The notes: generated by a model not told the origin, from the letters alone. Numbered from the stretch's first letter, positions 32,860 through 44,605 are shown. The stretch is DNA of 64,000 nt from Sorex araneus (GCF_027595985.1 NC_073302.1:170612034-170676033), one strand, 5' to 3'. Numbers and translations: made by a program.

Positions 32860-34609
32860 AATTCTAAAACTTGTGCTGGATTTCAGCAAAGCTGGTGTGT
32901 CCTGGGAAACGGGTAGGTGGACCTCAACACACATCACCCGGAGTGGTGCGAGCCTGGGGGAAGTGTGCACATTTTGTCATTTTAGACTCAGAGGAAGAAA
33001 TAGTGGTGGCCTTTCACGATGGAAAAATTCTGCTTAGTAGCCTGGCATCACAGGCATTTGCCTCGGCTGTTTGGTGGAGACCATCCAACCCTGATTCCAT
33101 GACTCCATTCTTCCATGCCAGCTTGAATATCTATGGAAATGCGGCTCCAATTTCATTACTTTAACTTCTTGGAACACTTGCATTCTGTGCCAGAACACTT
33201 GAGACCTCATGTGGCAGTCAGTGCTTGCTAAAAGCAGCCAGGAAGCTAGAATAATAATGTCGTCATGTTGCACATTTACATACTGACTTTGATTTCGGGA
33301 GAGTCTGAAGCACTTTGCACTGTGAACACTTGGCTGAGGCTGGCGTGCAGCCACCTTAGACACAGAGGGGAAGTGAGTGACAGGTGTGTGCTTGCAGTCT
33401 CCAAGGACAACAGGGTACAATGGGACTGAGCACATGGGGGCCAGCTTAAAACCTGATCCCAGGGTCCCAGGTCCCTAGCGCCTTCATTTTCATTCCCGTA
33501 GGAAGTGCAGTCTCCATAATTCATCTTGCTTAAGTCAAAGTGAACTATCTCACAATGAGATTGATGAGATGTGTAAGACACAAAGTTCAGGAACCAAGTA
33601 AATACTTCTCTGGGTCCCCACTATCTTTCCAAAATGCCTTCACCTCATTACAGACACGCTTACATCAATTTCTTGTATTTTCAGCCATCCTGTATTAAAA
33701 GCACCTTAATTTCACCTATGCAAGTACACATTTTAGAGTAAAATGGATAACTGGTAGCTGCTTCGAGTTTTATAGCTGTAAAGTTGGTCTGCTCTAATAA
33801 TCTCTACGGCCTTCATTGCTTTCTCTCAAGAACCAAGCAATGGTGTACATTTATGTCTATGATATATAAATATTTTTCTACATACAGAATAAATCAAGCT
33901 AAAACTGAAAGATGCTTATTATACAATGAAAGTTCATTGAAAATAATGTCTTACCATTTAAAATTATGATGTGAAAAACATTTCTTTCATACTAGCTGTA
34001 ATACTTTGGCAGAATTGTACAGAATCTGTATCAAGAAAATAGATACAATTTTCTGCATTTGTACACTGAGTATTAAAAGAATGTAATTCTTTCCAGTTCA
34101 ACATATAGATTTAATCATGCAAATCATACATATTTAGAGTAGAGTGAAATGGGGAGAGTTTTTGTTTTTAAGAGCTTTAATTTTGTTGGGAAGAATAAAT
34201 GTATAACAATCACCTATAAACTTTTGCAAACAATAATAATAAGCAGATATTTATTATATCAGTTATTTATGTAATTAACATATGAAAGATGAGCATTAAG
34301 AGACTGTCAGAAATTTACTACAGTAAAGGAAGTTTACTGAGTAATTTTATTAACTCTTGGGGGAAAATTATGTCAAACCCTACTTTCCTCAGTCCTCCAG
34401 TCTGTTTGAGATAGTCCAAATCTACTTCAGTATTTACCTCAAAGTAGAGAGCTCCAAATACGTTCTTAACAAATTGAAAAAAAAAAAAAACCCAAAAGCT
34501 AAAAGTTAATTATAAAAAAAAAACCCAGAAGAAAACTTAAGTTATTATTTCCTGACCTTGGAATTGGAAGGAATTTTCTGAACACACAGGGGTAAGGAAA
34601 GCACTTGAG

Positions 34610-35100
34610 GAGGCCCAGAGGAATAGCGTGGTATCTGGAGCGCCTGCCTTGCGAGCGTATGTTCATGAGTTCAGATCTCCAGTGTCCCACATGTACTGAG
34701 CATGAGCCTGGCAGCTCTGCTGCTTGAGCCTGGCAGCTCTGCTCTCTGCCATCGCTGGTGCCATAGGCAATTTTTGACAGCACCAAAGCCAGGTGTGTGT
34801 AAGCGTCACATATATGGGTAAGATCCCTGTCGAGTACCAGGTTAGAAAGATGTGTGAGCTCCACAGCTGGGAAGCACGGCCTCTGATGAGAACATGTATG
34901 AGTACTTCCATGATGATAGACAAGCACCACATCTGCAGATTGTGCCTCAACTAAGATGGGATCCCTATGCAAGCAGCACAGCTAAAGAAGTGTCAACTGT
35001 CATGGTGAGCAGTCAACACAGCCTGATGCGTCACTCCCAGTCAGTGCCTGGCTAGTAATGTACCATCACCACAGTCAAGAGTGACCGGGGGTCACTGAGA
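34610..35100. repeat. Unidentified repeat-like block with internal direct duplication
   Basis: Starts with a tRNA-SINE-like phrase (GAGGAATAGCGTGGTATCTGG, CGCCTGCCTTGCGAGCG). It contains the 19-base direct repeat TGAGCCTGGCAGCTCTGCT at 34703-34721 and 34725-34743, then about 350 bases of GC-richer sequence with AAGCACCACATCTGCAGATTG-like phrases. Not assignable to a family by eye. Confidence 0.4.
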
Positions 35101-35208
35101 CAACCACATCAAGAGCAGGGAGGAGAAGGTAGATACAGGCAGGGGATAAAGAAAATTGAATCACAAAGGAAAGTGATAGCAAAAGTTAGATAGAATTAAA
35201 AATGCACT

Positions 35209-35380
35209 AGGACCAGAGCAATAGTACAGAAGATAAGGTGCTTGCCTTGCACATAGCCTACTGGGATTGGATCCCAGGCACTGCATATGGTCCCTAAAGC
35301 CCCACCAGGAGTAATTCCTGAGTGCAGAGCCAGGAAGTAAGACCTGAGAATTACCAGGTGTGGCCCAAAACAAATAAAAT
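35209..35380 (+). mobile_element. SOR-type SINE
   Basis: AGGACCAGAGCAATAGTACAG, CTTGCCTTGCACATAGCC, AGTAATTCCTGAGTGCAGAGCC and CCAGGTGTGGCCCAAAACA. Confidence 0.88.
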
Positions 35381-35687
35381 TAAAATCAAACAAAATCAAT
35401 ATAAACTAAAAAATTTACTACATCAAAAGCACATTTTTTTTATTGGAATTTACTACATCAAAAGTCACAATACATTAGAAAGCTATGTTGTAGGTACCAT
35501 AATTAGCCTTGCTTGAGCTCATCCTATAGTTAAAATCTTTAGCAAAATATGAAATTCATGAACTTGACTTGAAGTTGGGACTAACAGATGTGTTAATGCC
35601 ACCAGATTTAATAAGAAGTGTTATAGATTGTTAATAGCATAGTGTTCAAATATTAAGTGTAGGAGTGTCATTAAAAAGAAGTGTCAT

Positions 35688-35865
35688 TGGGACCAGAGCA
35701 ATTATTACAGCAGGTGGGGTGTTTGCCTTGCATGTGGTGGACCCAGGTTCAATCCCCAGCATCACATATGGTCCCTTGAGTACCACCAGAAGTAATTCCT
35801 GAGTGCAGAGCCAGGGGTAACCCCTGAGAATTGCCAGATAGGACCCAAAAGGCCAGAAAAAAAAG
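35688..35865 (+). mobile_element. SOR-type SINE
   Basis: GGGACCAGAGCAATTATTACAG, GTGTTTGCCTTGCATGTGG, CCAGGTTCAATCCCCAGC and CCAGATAGGACCCAAAAGG. Confidence 0.88.
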
Positions 35866-35876
35866 TTGTGCCTTTT

Positions 35877-36024
35877 GGGACAGGAAAGATAGTGCCAGGA
35901 TTAAGGTGCATGCCTTGCATACAGCTGAACCCTGTTCAATTTCCAGCACCATATATCAGCCCCCAAGCATGACCAGGAATAATACCTGAGCACAGTGCTG
36001 GGTATGTCCCCTCACCCTGTCCTG
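35877..36024 (+). mobile_element. SOR-type SINE, directly downstream of another
   Basis: GGGACAGGAAAGATAGTGCC, CATGCCTTGCATACAGCTG, CCAGCACCATATATCAGC and GAGCACAGTGCTGGGTATG, about 10 bases after the previous copy. Confidence 0.82.
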
Positions 36025-36349
36025 CCATGTGCTATTTAAAGGCTGATGATGAGAGTCAAAGTAGCATAGTTTATGTCTTGCCCATATAAAATCCTTGCTT
36101 GATTCCCATCCTGTCACGAGGAAAACAAGACCCGTATAATTAAGGATATGTCATTTAAGAAGTTTTCAGTAGATAATTTAAAATTCAAATGTTGATTAAC
36201 TATTATAGTCTTTACATGTATACATGTATAATTAAGAGTATTGGCTAAAGATTTTTACCATCTGCTCATTCTTAATTTTATTTGTTTCTTTTGCATTCGC
36301 ACAGCACTCTGAGCCCCTTTTTCTCAACTACCAAAAAACAAAATGTCTG

Positions 36350-36485
36350 GGGGCTAGAAAGATAATATGGTGGCTAAGGTGTCTGTCTTGCATGCTGCCT
36401 ACCAGGATTCAATCAGAGGGACCTCCAAAATGTCCCCAGAGATCACAGGGACTAATGCCTAAGCACAGAGCCAGGGAGATGTCAA
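36350..36485 (+). mobile_element. SOR-type SINE, diverged
   Basis: GGGGGCTAGAAAGATAATATGG, TGTCTTGCATGCTGCC and CTAAGCACAGAGCCAGGG. Confidence 0.75.
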
Positions 36486-37542
36486 TAGCATAGTGTTGAC
36501 ATCTATACTAACACAAAACAAAAAAATTAAGATGGTCTCGAATATTGGCAAAGTTTTGAAAAGCAAATACTTTGGGATAAATTTTTTATTTAAAAATCTC
36601 TTTTCATCAAATTCTATATTCCTCCACTCTATATTACTCCAACCAATGGAGTAATTACTCTTTATATACAGTATATGACCCAAAATTGCATTGGGTAATG
36701 GAATTGCTCTGTCTTGCATTCCAATATTTCACACTTTTCACTAATGTTCAATACTTTATTAGTAGAGAATAAATTGGTACATTTCTTTTATTGTCGTTTT
36801 TGCTTTCCTTTATAAACCACATGGATGAAAGAAATATCGCAGGGTAGTTAATCATTCAAAGGCTTAATAATGACACTGTTCCCCACCCCATCCCCAGTGC
36901 ATTATTAAGGTTTCTTTTGAAGATGTAAAAATAATTACCCATAAAACAGCTATAACTATAAATCTGAGAACATGTGAGATTTTTATTATACAACTTTTCC
37001 TAGTGATTCTATACAATTTTTAAAGAATCTTATTTTAAACAGTGCACAAAACATCAATAACTGCAAAATCTGAAACATGGTTATTCTTTCCTGCTCACCT
37101 ATTTTACTGTCCTGTATCCCAACAGAAAGCTAACTACTGATTCTTCCCAAATAAGCATCTACTTCCTAGATTGGAGATATTTAGGAATGTCTAAGAATCT
37201 AATGAATCACTAAAATACCTTAAATATTTGAGAAATACTTTTCCTGGATTTTCAAACTAAAATGATCAAAGCCCCATGGACTGATTGTGTCCTGTAGTAC
37301 AAGAAGCCAAAGGAACAGGCATCAAGGGATCTTAATGTGGTAGCTGATTCCCCTCGGCATCCTACATCCTGCATCCTGCATCCTGCCCCATCCTTGCTGC
37401 TCTCTACAAAGCGGTCATTGTCAGCCCCGCTGACATTGATAATGAATCCATTCAATACCTGTGCTATGCTGACCGTAGAAAGTGTGCAAATATATTAATT
37501 TCAAAAGGTAATGTAATAAAAATTAGAGTGACCTCACTTTCT

Positions 37543-38233
37543 AGGACGAGAATAACTTCTTTTTTTTTTTTAATTTTATTTTATTGAATCACCATGTGGA
37601 AAATTACAATGCTTTCAGGCTTAAGTCTTAGTCATACAATGCTGAAAAAACCATCCCTTCACCAGTGCCCATATCCCACCACCGAAGAAAAAAAAACCCC
37701 ACAGTACACCTCCCATCCCACCCACCCTTGTACCCCCCGCCTTGTAACTGATAAATTTCACTTTACTTTCTATTTACTTTGGTTACATTCAATATTTCAA
37801 CACAAACCTCACCATTATTATTAGGAGCACCCCACTAGAGTCAGACCTGTTGTGAAAAGAAATGAGGCCGCGAAGTTTTGTATATCTGTACTTTAACAAC
37901 TAAGTCCAGGGAGATTTCTTCCGGATATTCGATCATTGCAAGCTTGTAAACCCCATCTGTGGTCATCATAATATGGCGTTCCCCACGCCCTTCATCCCCG
38001 GGAAGGGACAGGCGAGAGAGAGAAATATCTTTCCCCTCCCGGGCGGGCATGGGGTCACAGCTTAGTTCTCTGGCTGGAAGCAATCTGCTAGGAGCAGTCC
38101 ATGTTGTAGTTGGTTCAGCTGGGTCTGGATTCACGCGGGTGCAGCTGCGGAGGAGCCGCACACGCGTGCGGCCCCCGGGGTCACATCTCGGCAGCGGTGG
38201 GAGGGGCCGGTGCCAGGACGAGAATAACTTCTT
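37543..38233 (-). mobile_element. Chimeric retro-insertion: CpG-rich 5' part plus L1-type 3' end
   Basis: A 653-base insertion (37562-38214) flanked by the perfect 19-base direct repeat AGGACGAGAATAACTTCTT (37543-37561 and 38215-38233). It reads on the minus strand from a CpG-rich start (GGCACCGGCCCCTCCCACCG) through about 350 unique bases. It ends in an L1-like 3' UTR: GATATGGGCACTGGTGAAGG, then GGTGATTCAATAAAATAAAA and A(10). The end matches the 3' tail of the L1 at 40397-42026, while the head does not match the SINEs. It may be an internally deleted or spliced L1 (5' UTR joined to 3' UTR) or a host-sequence/L1 chimera. A 153-codon frame (38302-37841) begins outside the insertion and is not a gene. 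Confidence 0.75.
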
Positions 38234-38345
38234 AAAGAGTATAGGGTGTTTTGCCAGAACAATTGGTATTATGCCAGAACAATTAGCATAAAATAGAATC
38301 ATTCCAGAAAACCAGGAGAATGGTCGCTTATTATTTCCTAAGGAA

Positions 38346-38561
38346 GCATTTAGATTTCTTTCTTTCTTTCTTTCTTTTTTTTTGTTTGTTGGGTCACATC
38401 CAGAAATGCTCAGGGATCACTCCTGACTCTGCACTCAGGAATTACCCCTGGCCATGCTCAGGGGACCATATGGGATGCTGGGAATCGAACCCGGGTCGGC
38501 CGCGTGCAAGACAAATGCCCTACCCGCTGTGCTATCACTCCAGCCCCGCATTTAGATTTCT
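38346..38561 (-). mobile_element. SOR-type SINE with target-site duplication
   Basis: Body 38360-38547 in reverse orientation, with a TTTC-expanded tail (38358-38377). Flanked by GCATTTAGATTTCT at 38346-38359 and 38548-38561. Confidence 0.95.
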
Positions 38562-39644
38562 AACACAGAGAATTAATCATAGCTTTGCCTCTTCATTAAA
38601 ATCTTCATGTAACCTCTGGCAAAAAGACTGACAACATTCATATTAGCTATAATAACACAAATATGTGTTATAATTTATTAGTGATCAGTTCTTCTGTGAG
38701 CAAATACAGTTTTATAAAACATAACTTGTACAGTAGTTTTGGGGGATATGTTAATTTCATGATTTGTTTTTATGCTAAAAAATGTTTAAATGAACAACTT
38801 CCTTAGCCCAGTCAGCAAAAACACTGCAAAAAGGACTTCCTGTCATAGCTATACTTCTGATCTGTAAATTATCTGAGATGAAATTCAGAGGAAAGAAAAA
38901 AACACGAAGAAGCAATGACTTATTTCCTTTTTGCCACTATTCCTTCTTTTTTCAGATATAGAAAAAACTCTATTTCAGTCGGATTTCCAGAGTATTGCAA
39001 TTTTCACAGAGCAGTGTGGCAAGTCACAGAGACCTTGGCTACTGAATCTTGTTTGAGTGTATTGTACTCAGTTCTTGTTCTAGAAGATCTTATCCATGTT
39101 TTTCATGCCTGGGCTCCTTTCCTGATATTACCCTTAAAAATAGTACCCTCCACGGAAACACTGAGGAGTCTGTGATACAGTTAAGGTTAAGAGATCAAAC
39201 GGGTACTATTTAAGATAGAATATTCTTTTCTTAAGAAATCAAACTGCTGTCAAAAACATCCACATTTCAAGGTTATAAAGAAGACTAAGGTACATCAAAT
39301 AATTCATGCAGAACAATTAGCACAGTAACTGCTACGTGTAGTCTATTATTTGTGATACTACTACTAATAAAATCATAGATCAATTCCTTATTACTTTGAA
39401 TTCTCTTTCTCTACTTGTAATTATATTTTTTAAAATGTTAAAGTATTAGAGACAATTAGCAAGTATATGAAAGCTCAGTGCATGTTTTGTTTTACTCCAG
39501 ATAACTTAGTGCTAACTTGTCAGATTTCATTTTACAAAATGATGATAAATTCTTTATAATGTTACATCGAGAATACTCCCCTTGTTTTTCTCTCTTGCTG
39601 ACTCTGCACATGCTTTGGTTTATTTATTTTTTTATTTTTTGCAG

Positions 39645-39722
39645 AATGAGCATTTACCTGAGCAAATTCTTTGCTCTCGATTGCACAGCAGCTCCTGCTT
39701 CTCAGTACTCATTTCCTAACAG
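39645..39722 (+). other. Exon-like 78-base segment (unsupported)
   Basis: Preceded by a strong T-rich tract and TTTTTTGCAG, followed by AACAG|GTAACA, open in one + frame (MSIYLSKFFALDCTAAPAS...). It lies antisense within the MCTP1 intron. No homologue is recognised, so it may be a cryptic exon or coincidence. Confidence 0.2.
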
Positions 39723-40114
39723 GTAACATTTAGTCATATTTAGTTGTGCTTTCTAGTGTATATTTCTACTGTATATCAAAAGTGATTGTAAAGTAACCAA
39801 TTTGGGAGAGAACAATTCCCCAGGCTAGGCAATGTAAACAGGCACTTTTTAAAAGAGCAGCTGGTACTTGCCAGAGGTGAGAAAAGAAGCCAAGAAAGAA
39901 AAAAGAGAAGAGGGAGAAGAGACTGAATAAAGCAAAGGGGAAAAGGGCATGCCCTTCGGGAAGAGAATAACTTGCAGGAGAGAGAACTCCAAGAAAGCCA
40001 CAGAGGAAGAGAAGACAGATTGTGGATGAGAACTGGAAAGGGAGGGAAAACAAGCACCCTGGATCCCAAACAAAAAGCTTGAGATTAAAAGTCAAGGCTA
40101 CTACCAAAATTAAC

Positions 40115-40312
40115 CACACTAACTTCTTTTTTTTTCCTTTTTGGGTCACACCCAGCAATGCTCAGGGGTTACTCCTGGCTTTGCACTCAGGAATTACTCC
40201 TGGCAATGCTTGGGGGACCATATGGGATGCTGGGGATCGAACCTGGGTCGGCTGCATGCAAGGAAAATGCCCTACCCACTGTGCTATCGCTCCGGCCCCC
40301 ACACTAACTTCT
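40115..40312 (-). mobile_element. SOR-type SINE with target-site duplication
   Basis: Body 40128-40299 in reverse orientation, nearly consensus. Flanked by CACACTAACTTCT at 40115-40127 and 40300-40312. Confidence 0.96.
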
Positions 40313-40378
40313 AATTCAGCAAAAATAGCCATGTTGGAAGGTCCTTAAAGTGTTTCATTTCCATGAAGTGTAAGGGTA

Positions 40379-42044
40379 AACATTTCAGAAGGCACCCAGG
40401 AATGCCGGCTTGTCAGGAGGAGGGTGACAGGAGGTAAGTTTCGGCAATGAAACAGAGTTGAATACCCTGTCATAGACCCCCAAATATGTGGCCACTTAAT
40501 CTTTGACAAAGGAGCAAGAAATGTGAAGTGGAACAAGGAAAGCCTCTTCAACAAGTGGTGCTGGGAAAACTTGATAGCTGCATGCAAAAAAATGAACTCT
40601 GACCTCTGTCTAATGCCAGGCACAAAAGTCAGATCAAAGTGGATTAAAGACCTCAATATCAGACATGAATCTATTAGGTACATAGAGGAAAATGTAGGCA
40701 GAACTCTCCATGACATTGAGGCTAAAAGCATCTTCAAGGACGAAACAGCACTGACCATGCAAATGGAAACAAAGATAAACAAATGGGACTACATCAAACT
40801 AAGAAGCTTCTGCACTTCAAAAGAAACAGTGACCAAAATACAGAGAGCCCACAGAATGGGAAAGAATATTTACCCAATACTCATCTGATAAGGGATGAAT
40901 ATCCAGGATATACAAGACACTAGTAGAATTGTATAAGAAAAAAACCTCCAACCCCATCAAAAAATGGAGAGAAGAAATGAACAGAAATTTCCTCAAAAAA
41001 AGAAATACAAATGGCCAAAAGGCAAGATGAAACAATGCTCCAAATCTCCAAATCGCTAGTTATCAGGGAGATGCAAATCAAAACAGCAATGAGATATTAT
41101 CTCACATCACAGAGACTGGCACACATTCAAAAGAACAAAAGCAACCAGTGCTGGCATGGATGTGGGGAAAAAAGGAGGCTCTTTCACTGTTGGTGGGAAT
41201 GCCGACTGGTCCAGCTTTTCTGGAAAACAATATGGACAGTCCTTCAAAAAATGGAAATAGAGCTTCTATATGACCCTGCAATACCACTTCTGGGAATATA
41301 TCTCCAGCATGCTAAGAAGCACAGTAGAAATGGCATCTGTATCTATATGTTCATCACAGCACTGTTCACAATAGCCAAAATCTGGAAACAACCCAAGTGC
41401 CCTAGAACAGATGACTGGTTAAAGAAACTTTGGTACATCTCCACAATGGAATACTATGCAGCTATTAGGAGAGATGAAGTCATGAAATTTGCTTATAAAT
41501 GGATAGACATGGAGAATATCATGCTATGTGAAATGCGTCAGAAAGAGGGACAGACATAGAAGGACTGCACTCAATTGTGGAGAATAACATCATATGGGGC
41601 TGACACCCAAGGACTAGATACAAGGGCTAGGAGGATTGCCACACAGCTGGAAACTTGCTTCATGAGTGGAGGGGTGAAGGCCGATGGAATAGAGAAGGGA
41701 TCACTAAGAAAATGATGGCTGGAAGAATCCGTCGGGATGGAAGATGTGTGCCGAAAGTAGGTAATGAACCAAACATGATGACCTCTCAGTGTCTGTGTTG
41801 CAAGGCATAATTCCCAAAAGTAGAGAGAGAGTATAGGGAATATTGTCTGCCATGAAGGCAGGGGGAGGGTGGGAATGGGGAGGTGTATGAGGGATATTGG
41901 TGGTGGGGAATGTGCACTGGTGGAGGGATGGGTGTTTGATCATGTATGATTGTAACCCAAAGATCAAAGCTTGTAACTTTCACAGTGATTCAATAAAATT
42001 TTAAAAAATAAATTTAAAAAAAATGGAACATTTCAGAAGGCACC
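40379..42044 (+). mobile_element. 5'-truncated young L1 retrotransposon
   Basis: Insert 40397-42026 flanked by the 18-base direct repeat AACATTTCAGAAGGCACC (40379-40396 and 42027-42044). It encodes only the C-terminal region of ORF2p: ICGHLIFDKGARNVKWNKES..., LFNKWCWEN, KWIKDLNIRHESI, then after an in-frame stop the downstream block with SLVIREMQIKTAMRYYLTSQ, the CWWECRLVQLFW cysteine/tryptophan region, DPAIPLLGIY, KCPRTDDWLKKLWYI and STMEYYAAIRRDE. The 3' UTR ends GTGATTCAATAAAATTTTAAAA. Endonuclease and reverse transcriptase domains are absent, and stops break the remnant, so it is dead. Confidence 0.96.
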
Positions 42045-42897
42045 AAGAGATGCTGGAGTCCAGTACTCATTTCTTACTACTCAGAACTCTTCATCATGGA
42101 GGCCCCAGGGGACGCACAAATCTCCCCATCCTAATGATTTAAGAAAACTCCTTATAACTGTCCTGCTAGTACTTGAAAGCTCTTAAAAGATTAGGGCTAT
42201 ATATCAATATCAAAACCTTTGGCTTAATCTCCTTGCCAGCGGGCAGGAAGTGCACTTTCCAGAGAAGGCTTTATGGATTATCACAGGCTTTTGTCCCAGA
42301 GAAGTTCTGCCTTCCATGGCCTCCAAGTAAAAGGGCCAAGAGAGCACAGCCCCACGCAGGCCTCGAGAGAAGCTCAGCAGGAGCTCCAGGCTGCAGTCCC
42401 CAAGAAACCAGAGGGGCCAACAGGTGACAAAAGGCACTTTCACCCTCAACCGTTCAAGCACTGGGCTACGAATTTGTGTGTAGAGTCAAAATGAACAAAA
42501 GGTGGAAAGATTTTGAAAAAATATGAAAGCACAGTCAGGATTGTGCTGACTCAGGTTAAGTCACTGCTCTACCTTAGGCTTCATTTGGGAAAATTAAAAA
42601 GAAAATTTAAAGTTATATAAGGTTTGACCCAAAATCCCTTCTGGTTAGAACCAGGCATTTTGCAGAGAAGAGCACAAGGTATGTGGAATAGTTTTTGCCC
42701 TCTGAGCAATCTGAATGCTTATCTTTCAAGAGAACATGGCAGGGGAATGGAATTTCTTCTGTCTTTTATTGGGGACCAGTAATGGAAACTTGAGCAGAGA
42801 AAACAGGACAAAAGTATTGGACAAGTCAAATTCAGATCAGGACTTGCTTCTGAATCCAAAGAGCATATGCAAGGCTAGTATGTCTTCATCCTGACAA

Positions 42898-42915
42898 GGT
42901 GTGTGTGTGTGTGTG
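42898..42915. repeat. (GT)n microsatellite
   Basis: Short GT run. Confidence 0.9.
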
Positions 42916-43112
42916 CATGAACCTCTTTTGAAATCACTCATTTTGCTTTCAAATGTGTGTTTAATAAAATTCAGAGTTAAAATAGAGAGCTGAGAAGGCA
43001 ACTGAAAGTTTAGAGAAGGCTGTGTGGCCACTGTTATTCTGATGATCACAGTGTTATTTAGAAGATGACAAGATTTCTGAATAATGGGTCAGAATTTTTT
43101 TTCTAAGCATCA

Positions 43113-43300
43113 TTTGAATCCTGTGTCCATCATTTCCTTAGCTATATTTTCTTGAACAATTGACTTAGCTCCACCTGTAAAAGGGGATGGGGTTGTATGA
43201 ATGCGATCTCCCTTTGTGATAGCTGTGAAATTAAATAAGTTTGATCTACTTAAAGCATTTATCACAAATGTCTGGACCCAGCAGATGCTCAATATATATT
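43113..43300 (+). mobile_element. MIR-like old SINE
   Basis: Resembles the MIR core: TTCCTTAGCTATATTTTCTTG, CACCTGTAAAAGGGGATGGGG, GATAGCTGTGAAATTAAATAAG, AGCAGATGCTCAATATATATTAA. Diverged. Confidence 0.65.
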
Positions 43301-43440
43301 AATCGTGAATATGAACTATTTGAAGAGTCTGAGAAAGGAAATGGAAAGCTTTTCAATGTTACATCTTATTAAATCTTAAGAGGACAATGTTTATCCCCTC
43401 TTACTTATGTATACAATATCTCAAGAATAATATACTTGCA

Positions 43441-43745
43441 TATACAGTCATCATCATTATCATCATCTCGTTGATCGTCAATTTTCTTGAGTGATCTCAG
43501 TAACGTCTCCATTCATCCTAGTCCTGAGATTTTAGCAGTCTCTCTTTACTCGTTCTACCCAATGGTGCAGCATTGGAGGCTCTTTCAGGGTCAGGGGAAT
43601 AAGACCCATCACTGTTACTGGTTTTGGCATATGAATATACCACGGGGAGCTTGCCAGGCTCTCCCATGCAGGCAGGAAATTCTCAGTAGCTTGCCAGGTT
43701 CTCCGAGAGGGAGAACTAGGCTATAAGATGTCGATTCCGGGAGCT
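43441..43745 (-). mobile_element. Family-B dispersed repeat, long subfamily, inverted
   Basis: Reverse complement of the 11840-12108 type: CGTTGATCGTCAATTTTCTTG, AACGTCTCCATTCATCCTAG, TTTAGCAGTCTCTCTTTACTC, GGCATATGAATATACCACGG and GAGCTTGCCAGGCTCTCCC. It is preceded by ATCATCATTATCATCATC, the inverted equivalent of the tandem tail. Confidence 0.75.
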
Positions 43746-43754
43746 TGATTTTAT

Positions 43755-43787
43755 AGTCATATATATATATGCATATATATATGTATA
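43755..43787. repeat. AT-rich palindromic simple repeat
   Basis: TCATATATATATATGCATAT and further TA/TG units between two family-B segments. Confidence 0.85.
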
Positions 43788-43880
43788 TCCTGTTGCTCAT
43801 CGATTTGTTCAAGCAGGCACCAGTAACGTCTCATTGAGAGACTTATTGTTACTGTTTTTGGCATATCCAATATGTATATA
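43788..43880 (-). mobile_element. Family-B fragment, short subfamily, inverted
   Basis: TGTTGCTCATCGATTTGTTC, AAGCAGGCACCAGTAACGTC, TCATTGAGAGACTTATTGTTAC and TTTTTGGCATATCC: the inverted equivalent of 22775-22860, lacking the middle block present in the adjacent long-form copy. Confidence 0.7.
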
Positions 43881-44315
43881 TATGTATATACAGTATCTCA
43901 GGGAAGGTATATTTGTATAACTGATTTCCTATAAATTATTACATGATCCTTAACAAGAGTGACAGTATTACTATTCTTATTATCTACTTGTGAAACTGAA
44001 AACCAGTTGCCTAAATCTCAGCAAACTTATACTCCCATGGATGCTCTCTCACCTTTGGCCCTGCCAGTCTTATTTGTTCTAATCTAAGATATAGCATTTT
44101 AAATGTGATATTTAGAGCAGAGAATTTGTTTACTGTATTCACCCCTGGCTATAAGTTACACATTCTCCATAGGCCAAAGTTTGTGATACTCAACACACAT
44201 ATCCCTTTATATGTACTTTCATCTGTTGCTAATGCAGGTAAAACTTTCCAATAGAATCATTAATTTGTTCTTCAATAAGCCTTGAGGCTGCACCAGGAAT
44301 AGAATTTGCTCTGTG

Positions 44316-44337
44316 TTTGTGTTTGTGTGTGTGTGTG

Positions 44338-44371
<34 letters not shown>
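44316..44371. repeat. (GT)n(AT)n compound microsatellite
   Basis: GT run passing into TATATACATATATATAT. Confidence 0.95.
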
Positions 44372-44374
<3 letters not shown>

Positions 44375-44454
44375 CTGTATTAAGTATATGGTGTGGAACC
44401 ATCAGATTTCCCCCCTAGGATTTTTTATAAAAATAATGTTACCTTTGTAGATGA

Positions 44455-44605
44455 CTCTGGCTTGTAAGGCATTTTTAATTGATTTACTACTTGAATAGTA
44501 GAGCAGGTGGTTCCCGCAGTTACAAAAGAGGAAACTGAGATTTGGAGAAGTTAAAATTTCATTACCAGCAGAAATGAGTGCCTGGGACTCTAGCCCGTGC
44601 CTTGT
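44455..44605 (-). mobile_element. MIR-like old SINE
   Basis: GTTACAAAAGAGGAAACTGAG, TTTGGAGAAGTTAAAATTTC and AGCAGAAATGAGTGCCTGGGAC match the reversed MIR core. Confidence 0.7.

Noticed and set aside
32667-33037. Plus-strand frames of 69-134 codons
   Set aside because: They read through a young reversed SINE; similar peptides recur wherever that SINE occurs.
34499-34972. 157-codon minus-strand frame
   Set aside because: Coincides with a repeat-like block containing a direct duplication; no recognised protein features.
37841-38302. 153-codon minus-strand frame spanning the chimeric insertion
   Set aside because: It starts outside the target-site duplication, so it cannot be the element's own gene; the part inside shows no known domain.
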